Of a stretch of DNA of 5,169 nucleotides, positions 1 to 5,169 are shown piece by piece. Source of the stretch: Kitasatospora phosalacinea. Its GTDB lineage: Bacteria > Actinomycetota > Actinomycetes > Streptomycetales > Streptomycetaceae. The notes beneath the pieces were generated by a model. That model ran no database searches, was not told the DNA's origin, and worked only from the letters and a program-made list of their open reading frames with translations. Position numbers and translations under genes: made by a program. The DNA lies in the NCBI RefSeq assembly GCF_000717185.1, contig NZ_JNYE01000179.1, positions 1 through 5,169 of the forward strand, read 5' to 3'. Numbering within the stretch: position 1 is the first letter of the stretch; each line of letters opens with the position of its first letter.

Positions 1-29
1 CCCCCACCTCCGCCCCCACCCCCACCTCC
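1..29 (-). other. G-rich template-strand tract in gene 1 linker (possible G-quadruplex)
   Basis: The + strand has C5 runs at 1-5, 13-17 and 19-23, plus CC pairs at 25-26 and 28-29, so the opposite strand carries three G5 runs with loops of 7 and 1 bases. A fourth run may lie left of the window. In frame this encodes a Pro/Thr/Ala/Ser linker (PTSAPTPTSS) ahead of the N-terminal helix. The same arrangement appears at the start of the third gene. Quadruplex formation is inference. Confidence 0.35.
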
Positions 30-1850
30 AGCGACCGGCGCGTCCTCGCCGCACGCCTGCTCGCGACCCGTCGGCAGGCCTCGGCGGTCCGTGGCGTGCC
101 GCGGCTGCCGCGGGACGGGCGTCCGGTGGTGTGTTCGGCGGAGCAGCGCCGGCTGTGGCTGGCGGAGCGGATCGGCGGCCCGGCTGCGTCGCCGCCGGTG
201 ACGGCGGGCCTGGCGCTGGACGGTCCGCTGGACCTGGACCGGCTGGCGGCCGCGCTGGCCGCGGTGGTCGACCGGCACCCGGTCCTGCGGACGCGCTACG
301 CGGAGGTCGACGGCGAGCCCGTCCAGCTCCTCCCCGAAGCTCCCCTGACGCTTCGTCAATCTGCTTCCCTGGTCGACCCGGTGGACCTCTCCTTCGCGCC
401 GGAGCCGGAGCGCGAGGCGCTGGCCGCCGCCCTGGCCGTGGAGGCGGGCGGGCACCGCTTCGACCTGGCGTCGGGGCCGATGCTGCGGCTGACGGTGCTG
501 CGGTTGGCCGCCGACCGGCACCGGCTGCTGCTGGTGTGCCACCACATCGCGGCGGACGCCCGCTCGGCGGACCTGCTGACCGCCGAACTGGCAGCGGCCT
601 ACCGCGCAGACGAAGCCCCCGCCCCCGCCAACGGCCCCGCCCCCGTCAACGACCCCGCCTCCGCCTCCGTCCCCGTCCCCGCCGACGACCGTCCGCAGTA
701 CGCGGACTACGCGGCCTGGTCGCGGTCCCGGCTGGACCGCGTCCTGCCGGAGCGCCTGGCGTACTGGCGGCACCTGCTGGCGGGCGCGCCCCCGTTGCTG
801 GAGCTCGGCCTGGAGGCCCCGCGCTCATCCGGCAGCCACAGCGGTGGCGGCGACCGCCGTACCGCGACGGTCGCCGTCCGGGTGCCCGGCGCGGTGGTGG
901 AGCGGCTGCGGGCGTCCGGTGACGGGGCGCGGCTGACGGGGCACACGGTGCTGCTGGCCGGGTTCCTGGTGCTGCTGGCGCGGTGCGCGGGGCGCCGGGA
1001 GGTGGCGGTGGGCGTGGTGTCGGGCGGCCGTCCGCATCCCGAACTGGACGCCGTGGTGGGCTGTTTCACGGATCTGCTGCCGTTGCGGGTGTCGCTGGCG
1101 GACGATCCGGCGTTCCGCTCGTTCGCGCCGCGGGTGCGGGAGGCGCTGGCGGCGGGGTTGGCGCAGGCGGCCCCGTTCGACCGGATCGTGTCGGCGGTCG
1201 CCCCGCGCCGCGCGCCGGGGGTGCACCCGCTGTTCCAGGTGCTGTTCGTGGAGCGCACGGAGGTCGCGACGGACGAAGCAGGCGGGCCGGGTGCGGGGTG
1301 GGGCCCGGGCCTGGAGGCGTCGCCGTGGGGGCAGGAGGTCGACGGCAGCGCGTACGACCTGGTGCTGGCGGCGGGGGTCGGGCCGGAGGGCGCGGAGCTG
1401 GTGCTGACGTACCCGTGCGAGCGGTTCGCCCGTTCGGCGGTGGCGGGGTTCGCGGACGCGCTGGTCGAGTTGTTGGCGCTGCTGGCCGAGCGTCCGCAGG
1501 CCCCGCTGAGCGGCGTCCGGACGGCCGAGCCGTGGCGTCCGCCCGCTGCGCCGCCGTCGGCCCGTCCGGCCCTCCCGACCGCCGGGGCGGGCCCAGCAGC
1601 GGGCGAAGTCACCGGCCCGGTCGCGGAGTTGCGCGCCCTGTGGGCGGAGGTCCTGGGCCGGGAGGGGGTCGGTGACCACGACGACCTGTTCGCGCACGGC
1701 GGTGACTCGCTCGCCGTGGTGCGGATCGCCGCCCGGATCGCCGAGCGGTTCGGCGTGGACGTCCCGGCCTCGGCGTTCTTCGAGTCCCCCACCCCGGCCG
1801 GCTTCGGTGCCGTGCTGGCCCGTCTCACCGAGGAGCAGCAGCATGTCTGA
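1..1850 (+). CDS. NRPS subunit, C-T didomain lacking an adenylation domain (5' partial)
   Basis: A nonribosomal peptide synthetase subunit that should form a peptide bond (C domain) and hold the intermediate on a phosphopantetheine arm (T domain) in the cytoplasm. The frame (first full codon at 3) is open to the left edge; 615 residues are visible. An in-frame GTG at 96 is a poor start: it has no clear ribosome binding site and would remove the amphipathic helix (about residues 10-25) and the PRLPRDGRP segment that normally precede motif C1. C motifs by window residue: C1 SAEQRRLW 45-52; C2 RHPVLRTRY 91-99; C3 HHIAADARS 180-188 with catalytic His181 kept but the usual DG reading DA; C4 YADYAAW 233-239; C5 GCFTDLLPLR from 353; C7 HPLFQVLF from 408. 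The T domain follows, with GGDSL and phosphopantetheine Ser569 (codon 1707-1709). No A-domain motifs A1-A9 occur between them. A Pro/Ala repeat interrupts C3-C4. It overlaps the next gene by 8 bases. The family is certain; the acyl substrate is unknown. Confidence 0.93.
   Translation, partial: PTSAPTPTSSDRRVLAARLLATRRQASAVRGVPRLPRDGRPVVCSAEQRRLWLAERIGGPAASPPVTAGLALDGPLDLDRLAAALAAVVDRHPVLRTRYAEVDGEPVQLLPEAPLTLRQSASLVDPVDLSFAPEPEREALAAALAVEAGGHRFDLASGPMLRLTVLRLAADRHRLLLVCHHIAADARSADLLTAELAAAYRADEAPAPANGPAPVNDPASASVPVPADDRPQYADYAAWSRSRLDRVLPERLAYWRHLLAGAPPLLELGLEAPRSSGSHSGGGDRRTATVAVRVPGAVVERLRASGDGARLTGHTVLLAGFLVLLARCAGRREVAVGVVSGGRPHPELDAVVGCFTDLLPLRVSLADDPAFRSFAPRVREALAAGLAQAAPFDRIVSAVAPRRAPGVHPLFQVLFVERTEVATDEAGGPGAGWGPGLEASPWGQEVDGSAYDLVLAAGVGPEGAELVLTYPCERFARSAVAGFADALVELLALLAERPQAPLSGVRTAEPWRPPAAPPSARPALPTAGAGPAAGEVTGPVAELRALWAEVLGREGVGDHDDLFAHGGDSLAVVRIAARIAERFGVDVPASAFFESPTPAGFGAVLARLTEEQQHV
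346..358. repeat. Small perfect inverted repeat inside gene 1
   Basis: TGACG-CTT-CGTCA is a 5-bp perfect stem with a 3-base loop. An overlapping alternative stem pairs 335-340 with 350-355 (CGAAGC/GCTTCG). It sits in a patch of codons unlike the rest of the gene (336-371). Short palindromes are frequent in such DNA, so a function is not implied. Confidence 0.3.
618..689 (+). repeat. Four-unit 18-bp in-frame tandem repeat in the gene 1 C domain
   Basis: Four consecutive 18-base units at 618-635, 636-653, 654-671 and 672-689 encode PAPANG, PAPVND, PASASV and PVPADD (window residues 206-229). Against unit 1, the others differ at 2, 4 and 3 of 18 positions by direct comparison. The array lies between C3 and C4, where condensation domains normally have only a short connection, so it is probably a flexible surface loop. 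The 18-base period keeps the frame. The opposite strand is rich in G runs here. Confidence 0.75.
1503..1616 (+). other. C-to-T junction where an A domain would normally lie
   Basis: The end of the C domain (PLSGVRTAEP, 1503-1532) corresponds to the C-A linker that reads VTALSLLSPDE in the next gene. About ten residues later comes RPALP (1563-1577), resembling what follows the A10 motif in gene 2 (LDRAALP), and then a Pro/Ala/Gly linker into the carrier at GPVAELRALW. The roughly 490 residues of A domain expected between these points are absent. This looks like a clean domain excision, though a convergent linker is possible because such sequences are low in complexity. Confidence 0.5.
1830..1835 (+). 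promoter_or_regulatory. Ribosome binding site for the C-A-T gene
   Basis: GAGGAG lies 7 bases upstream of the ATG at 1843, inside the last codons of gene 1. It decides the start of gene 2: frame-compatible codons further upstream (for example the ATG-less GTG at 1672) would read through gene 1's carrier-domain DNA in the wrong frame and add non-homologous residues before motif C1. Confidence 0.85.
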
Positions 1851-4800
1851 CCGCGAGTACCCGCTGACGCCGGGCCAGCAACGGATGTGGTTCCTCCAGC
1901 AGTTGGACCCGTCGGACGTCTCGGAGAACCTGGTCACCCTGCGCCGCCTGACCGGCCCGCTCGACCCGGAGGCGTTCCGCCGGGCGGTGGCCGCCGTGGT
2001 GGCGCGGCACGAGCCGCTGCGGACGTCGTTCGCGGAGGTCGACGGCGTGCCCGTGCAGCGGGTCGCGGACCGGGTCGAGGTGCCCGTCGCGCTGCACGAC
2101 CTGCGGGCCGAGCCGGACCCGGAGGCCGCCGCGCTGCGGCTGGCCGAGGCGTGCGGCGGGCGGCCGTACGCGACGGCGCGGGGGCCGCTGCTGCGGGTCG
2201 AGCTGTACCGGACGGGCGAGCGGGAGCACGTGCTGCTGCTGGCGGCGCACCACCTGGTGTCGGACGGCTGGTCGATCCGGCTGCTGCTGGACGAGCTGCT
2301 GGCCGCGCACCGGGCGGCGGCGGACGGCCGGGAGCCGCAACTGCCGCCGCTGCCGGGCGGGTTCGGCGACCACGTGATGTGGCAGCGGGCCCGCGCGGAG
2401 GGCCCGGCGGCGGACCGGGCGGCGGCGTACTGGGCGGCCGAGCTCGCCGCGCCGCCCGGCCGGGGCCTGCCGCCGGGCACCCCGCCCCCGCCGCGCCCCG
2501 CCCTCACCCCCGCACCGGGCGCACCGAACTCGCCGGGCGCACCGAACTCGCCGGACGGCCGGGCGCACTGGGTGCGGGCCGAGGTCGACGCCGCCGCGGC
2601 GGCCGCGGTCGAGGGCTTCGCCCGGCAGCACTCCTGCACCCCGTTCATGGCCTGGCTGGCGCTCTACCAGCTGCTGGTCGGGCGGCACACCGGGCAGGAG
2701 GACCTGGTGGTGGGCGCGCCGACGGCCGGGCGCGAACGCCGTGCGGACGAGCACCTGGTGGGCTGCTTCACGACCGTCCTCCCGCTGCGCGCCGACCTCG
2801 GCGGCGGGGCCGGTTTCGCCACCCTGCTGGAGCGCACCCGGTCCACCGTCACGAACGCGCTCTCGCACCCGCAGGTCCCGTACGAGCGGCTGCTCGGCGA
2901 GCTGGGCACGGCGCGCGGGGAGGGTCAGCGGCAGCTGTTCCGGCACTGGTTCAACCTGCACACCGAGTCCGCCGCACCCGCCACCAGCACGGGAACCGGA
3001 ACCGCCACCACCGACGTCGCCGCCGCCGACCCGCTGCGGGTGGACGCGCTGCCCGGCCTGCCCGCGCCGACGCCCTTCGACACCTCGCTGGACGCCTGGC
3101 CGGCCGCCGACGGCGGCCTGCACCTGCTGCTGGCGTACGACCCCGCGGTGCTGGACGCCGCCGCGGCCCAGGCCCTGCTGGACCGCCTGCCGCTCCTGGC
3201 CCGCCGGGCCCTCGCCGAGCCCGGACGGCCGGTCACCGCGCTCTCCCTGCTCTCCCCGGACGAGGACGGCGCACTGCTGCGCGGCCCGGACGGCGTGCCG
3301 GACGACCCGGAGACGGTACTCGACCTGCTGCTGCGGCAGGCCGACCTGACCCCGGACGCGGTTGCCGTCCGGGACGGCGAACGGTCGTTCAGCTACCGGG
3401 AGTTGCTCGCCGGGGCGCGTCGGGCGGAGGCCGCCGTCCGCGCCGTGGGAGCGCTCCCGCGCACGCCGGTCGGGCTGTACGGCGCCCGCTCCGCCGAGCT
3501 GCTGGCGGGCATGCTGGGCGTCCTGCTGGCCGGCTGCGCCTACCTCCCGCTCGACCCGGCCCTGCCCGGGCCGCGCCTGCGCGCCATGCTCGACGGCGCG
3601 GGCGCCACCGCCGTCCTGGCCACCCCGGACGCCCCCGCGACCGACACCGGCCTGCCCACCGCCCGGCCCGCCCCGCTCGACGCACCCCAACCCGCCCCCA
3701 CCACGGGGGAGTTCACTCCCCCCTCGCCTGCCGACCCCGCCTACGTGCTGTACACCTCCGGCTCGACCGGCGAGCCGAAGGCGGTGGCCGTCCCGCACCG
3801 GGCGCTGCTCGCCCGGGTGCGCTGGATGGGCGCGGCGTACGGGCTGGGGCCGGGCGAGCGGGTGCTGCAGTTCGCGTCGCCGGGGTTCGACACGCACGTG
3901 GAGGAGGTCTTCCCCGCACTGACGCACGGCGCGGAGGTGGTGCTGCTGCCGGTGCCGTCCGCCGAGCTCCCGGACTGGCTGGGCGGTCCGCAGGGCCGCA
4001 CCCTGACGGTGCTCGACCTGCCGACGGCGTACTGGCAGGAGCTGGTCGCGGCCGGTCCGGCCGTCCCGTGGCCCCCGGCGCTGCGCACGGTGGTGCTGGG
4101 CGGCGACCAGGTGGCGTCGGCGGCGGTCGCGGCCTGGCGCGGGCGCTTCGGCGACCGCGTCGAGCTGTGGAACACCTACGGCCCGACCGAGGCCGCGGTG
4201 ATCGCCACCGCCTGCCTGCTGGGCCCGGCCGACGCGGCCGCCCGCCCGGGGATCGGCCGTCCGATCGCCGCGACCGTCTCCCACCTGCTGGACGACGGCG
4301 GCCGCCCGGTGCCGCCGGGGGTGCCCGGCGAGCTGTGGCTGGGCGGGGACGGCCTCGCCGACGGCTACCTGGGGCGGCCCGACCTGACGGCGGAGCGGTT
4401 CGCCGCGGACCCGTTCACCGGCGGCCGGATGTACCGGACGGGCGACCTGGCCCGGCTGCGGCCGGACGGCGCGCTGGAGTTCCTGGGCCGCCGGGACCGC
4501 CAGCTCAAGGTGCGCGGGTACCGGGTGGAGCCCGCCGAGGTGGAGGCCGCGCTGCTGGCGCAGCCGGGCGTCGGGCAGGCCGTGGTGGACCTGCACGACG
4601 AGGCCGGGCGGCAGCTGCTGGCCGCCTGGGTGGTCCCCGCCGGTGCCGAACTCCCGCCGAACGGCGAGGAGTTGCGCCAGCGCCTGCGGGCGGTGCTGCC
4701 CGCCCACCTCGTCCCGGACGTCTGCCTGCTGCTGGAGCGCCTGCCGCTGACCGTCCGCGGCAAGCTCGACCGGGCCGCCCTGCCCTCCCCCGCCGCCGTC

Positions 4801-5136
4801 GCCCCGGCGGGCGCCGTCGCCGAGCGCGTCCCGCCCGGCACGGACGCCGAACACCTGGTCGCCGAGACCTGGTCCGAGGTGCTGGGGCTGGAGGTGGACC
4901 GGATCGGCGTGCACGACGACTTCTTCGCGCTCGGCGGCCATTCGCTGCTCGCCGTCCGGGTGCTGGCCCGGCTCCGCTCCGCGCTCGAACTCGACGTGCC
5001 GGTAAGGGTGTTGTTCGAGGCGCCGACGGTCGCGGGCACGGCCGCCGCCGTCGAGGAACTGCTGCTCGCGGAGATCGACGCGCTCAGCGAGGACGAGGTG
5101 CGGTCCCTGATCGACGAGGGCGCCCCGACCGCATGA
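1843..5136 (+). CDS. NRPS module, C-A-T, predicted to activate a basic amino acid
   Basis: A complete one-module NRPS of 1097 residues: it activates an amino acid with ATP, loads it on its own carrier and condenses it with the chain from the upstream subunit. C domain (about 5-470): C1 TPGQQRMWFL 9-18, C2 RHEPLRTSF 55-63, C3 HHLVSDGWS 136-144 with catalytic His137, divergent C4 GDHVMW 175-180, C5 GCFTTVLPLR 307-316, C6 PQVPYERL from 343, C7 LFRHWFNLH from 365. A domain (about 494-982): A1 FSYREL 516, A2 LLAGCAYLPLDP 561, A3 YTSGSTGEPKA 637-647, A4 FDTH 682, A5 NTYGPTE 777, A6 GELWLGGDGLADGYL 829, A7 YRTGDL 864, A8 GRRDRQLKVRGYRVE 882, A10 RGKLDR 972-977 with Lys974. T domain: LGGHSL with Ser1034. 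The tail 1073-1097 is acidic. All catalytic residues are intact, so it should be active. It begins right at C1, with no N-terminal docking helix. Starter, L-type or D-type acceptor class of the C domain was not resolved. Confidence 0.96.
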   Translation: MSDREYPLTPGQQRMWFLQQLDPSDVSENLVTLRRLTGPLDPEAFRRAVAAVVARHEPLRTSFAEVDGVPVQRVADRVEVPVALHDLRAEPDPEAAALRLAEACGGRPYATARGPLLRVELYRTGEREHVLLLAAHHLVSDGWSIRLLLDELLAAHRAAADGREPQLPPLPGGFGDHVMWQRARAEGPAADRAAAYWAAELAAPPGRGLPPGTPPPPRPALTPAPGAPNSPGAPNSPDGRAHWVRAEVDAAAAAAVEGFARQHSCTPFMAWLALYQLLVGRHTGQEDLVVGAPTAGRERRADEHLVGCFTTVLPLRADLGGGAGFATLLERTRSTVTNALSHPQVPYERLLGELGTARGEGQRQLFRHWFNLHTESAAPATSTGTGTATTDVAAADPLRVDALPGLPAPTPFDTSLDAWPAADGGLHLLLAYDPAVLDAAAAQALLDRLPLLARRALAEPGRPVTALSLLSPDEDGALLRGPDGVPDDPETVLDLLLRQADLTPDAVAVRDGERSFSYRELLAGARRAEAAVRAVGALPRTPVGLYGARSAELLAGMLGVLLAGCAYLPLDPALPGPRLRAMLDGAGATAVLATPDAPATDTGLPTARPAPLDAPQPAPTTGEFTPPSPADPAYVLYTSGSTGEPKAVAVPHRALLARVRWMGAAYGLGPGERVLQFASPGFDTHVEEVFPALTHGAEVVLLPVPSAELPDWLGGPQGRTLTVLDLPTAYWQELVAAGPAVPWPPALRTVVLGGDQVASAAVAAWRGRFGDRVELWNTYGPTEAAVIATACLLGPADAAARPGIGRPIAATVSHLLDDGGRPVPPGVPGELWLGGDGLADGYLGRPDLTAERFAADPFTGGRMYRTGDLARLRPDGALEFLGRRDRQLKVRGYRVEPAEVEAALLAQPGVGQAVVDLHDEAGRQLLAAWVVPAGAELPPNGEELRQRLRAVLPAHLVPDVCLLLERLPLTVRGKLDRAALPSPAAVAPAGAVAERVPPGTDAEHLVAETWSEVLGLEVDRIGVHDDFFALGGHSLLAVRVLARLRSALELDVPVRVLFEAPTVAGTAAAVEELLLAEIDALSEDEVRSLIDEGAPTA
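2515..2550 (+). repeat. Perfect 2 x 18-bp tandem duplication in the gene 2 C domain
   Basis: The unit CCGGGCGCACCGAACTCG occurs twice back to back (2515-2532, 2533-2550), followed by four more matching bases. It encodes PGAPNS twice (residues 225-236) in frame. It sits in a Pro-rich stretch (about 207-240) between C4 and C5, where related C domains usually have a short segment like LELPTDRPRP. Perfect identity suggests a recent duplication by slippage. The period matches the array in gene 1, but the unit sequence does not. Confidence 0.9.
3889..4764 (+). other. A-domain specificity pocket D-T-E-D-V-G-T-V-I-K
   Basis: Aligned by eye to the GrsA phenylalanine A domain, the ten pocket positions (235, 236, 239, 278, 299, 301, 322, 330, 331, 517) fall on Asp683, Thr684, Glu687, Asp725, Val751, Gly753, Thr778, Val786, Ile787 and Lys974. 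Asp683 should bind the substrate alpha-amino group and Lys974 the carboxylate and ATP. Acidic residues at 239 and 278 are typical of pockets for lysine, ornithine, arginine or beta-lysine. From memory the pattern D-x-E-D-x-G-T-V-x-K is closest to lysine-type codes; no database was consulted. Positions near 278 and 299 are the least certain in a hand alignment. Confidence 0.6.
5059..5133 (+). other. C-terminal acidic docking tail of the C-A-T subunit
   Basis: Residues 1073-1097 run LLLAEIDALSEDEVRSLIDE and then GAPTA, a short amphipathic, acidic segment after the carrier domain. Tails of the form LLAEx(E/D)xLS(D/E)xEVxxL are common at the C-termini of NRPS and PKS subunits that hand over to the next polypeptide. 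Gene 1 lacks such a tail and ends within a few residues of its carrier domain. The partner would be the product of the gene starting at 5133; this is inferred from gene order. Confidence 0.55.
5116..5120 (+). promoter_or_regulatory. Possible ribosome binding site for the third gene
   Basis: GAGGG lies 12 bases before the ATG at 5133, within the last codons of gene 2. The spacing is longer than ideal, so initiation may depend mainly on ribosomes terminating at the overlapping TGA. Confidence 0.45.
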
Positions 5137-5169
5137 CCCCCGCCCCCGCCACCGCCCCCACCACCCCCG
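5133..5169 (+). CDS. Start of a downstream gene, probably the next NRPS subunit (3' partial)
   Basis: An ATG at 5133 overlaps the TGA stop of gene 2 as ATGA, the usual arrangement for translationally coupled genes in actinomycete clusters. The twelve visible codons read MTPAPATAPTTP. This Pro/Ala/Thr composition closely resembles the PTSAPTPTSS stretch at the left edge of gene 1's frame, which leads into an N-terminal helix and a C domain. By analogy this is probably a C-domain-led subunit that receives the chain from gene 2. Nothing diagnostic of a function lies within the window; a low-complexity accident of C-rich DNA cannot be ruled out. Confidence 0.6.
   Translation, partial: MTPAPATAPTTP
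5137..5168 (-). other. Canonical G-quadruplex motif on the template strand after a start codon
   Basis: The + strand carries four C5 runs at 5137-5141, 5143-5147, 5155-5159 and 5164-5168, so the - strand has four G5 runs separated by loops of 1, 7 and 4 bases, which meets the usual G3+N1-7 definition. It begins two bases after the third gene's ATG (overlapping codon 2). Such a structure on the template strand could slow transcription at the gene 2/gene 3 boundary. Whether it folds in the cell is unknown; C-rich proline/alanine codons alone could produce it. Confidence 0.6.

Noticed and set aside
96..98. GTG at 96 as the true start of gene 1
   Set aside because: No convincing ribosome binding site precedes it, and the same frame upstream encodes a linker and helix (DRRVLAARLLATRR) typical of the N-terminal side of NRPS C domains.
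131..1675. Additional + strand open frames at 131-922 and 983-1675
   Set aside because: Out-of-frame readings of the C domain DNA, rich in Gly/Ala/Arg/Pro, with no recognisable motif; the overlapping frame has the full NRPS motif set.
1672..1842. Longer version of gene 2 starting with the GTG at 1672
   Set aside because: The extra 57 residues read the gene 1 carrier-domain DNA in another frame and look like noise, while the ATG at 1843 has a good GAGGAG site and starts just before motif C1.
2989..3009. Thr-Gly repeat (GGAACC twice) near C7 of gene 2
   Set aside because: Only two six-base units; too short to distinguish from a simple flexible linker, so not listed as a repeat feature.
825..4941. 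Very long open frames on the - strand (825-2648, 1825-4941) and shorter ones such as 707-1828
   Set aside because: They mirror the NRPS genes in DNA with so few A/T-rich stop codons that long open frames arise by chance. Their translations are low-complexity Arg/Gly/Ala/Pro/Gln-rich and show no domain motifs.
5040..5136. Thioesterase or other release domain at the end of gene 2
   Set aside because: After the carrier domain only about 25 residues remain, with no GxSxG motif; release must be encoded elsewhere.
1851..5169. Transcription terminator or internal promoter between the genes
   Set aside because: The genes overlap directly; no T-run hairpin or -10/-35-like pair stands out, and GC-rich inverted repeats are too common here to be meaningful.

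Overview
The window is a fragment of a nonribosomal peptide synthetase (NRPS) assembly line from a high-GC actinomycete. Streptomyces, Kitasatospora or a close relative is most likely, judging by the extreme G/C bias at third codon positions, GTG/ATG starts, stop-start overlaps between genes and Ala/Pro/Thr-rich linkers. All genes run on the + strand with no non-coding gap over 300 bases. No promoter, terminator, tRNA, rRNA, CRISPR array or mobile element is visible.

Layout: (1) 1-1850, an NRPS subunit open at the left edge, with a condensation (C) domain followed directly by a carrier (T/PCP) domain and no adenylation (A) domain. (2) 1843-5136, a complete 1097-residue C-A-T module that starts inside the last codons of gene 1 (8-base overlap, good ribosome binding site). 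(3) 5133 to the right edge, the first 12 codons of a third gene, joined to gene 2 by an ATGA stop-start overlap. Its Pro/Ala/Thr-rich N-terminus resembles the left end of gene 1's frame, so it is probably another assembly-line subunit.

How they work together: the three genes read as one translationally coupled operon. The gene 1 carrier must be loaded by an A domain acting in trans. The gene 2 A domain is the only one in view and a reasonable candidate. Its specificity pocket reads D-T-E-D-V-G-T-V-I-K. The two acidic pocket residues (E, D) suggest a basic amino acid such as lysine, beta-lysine, ornithine or arginine. Gene 2 ends in an acidic helical tail that looks like a C-terminal docking element for the next subunit. 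No epimerase, methyltransferase, reductase or thioesterase is present, so the chain continues beyond the window.

The most notable points are the A-less C-T subunit, with what looks like an A-domain excision junction and an altered HHxxxDG motif; 18-bp tandem repeats inserted in-frame in loops of both C domains; and a G-quadruplex-capable tract on the template strand just after the start codon of gene 3, echoed at the left edge of the window.
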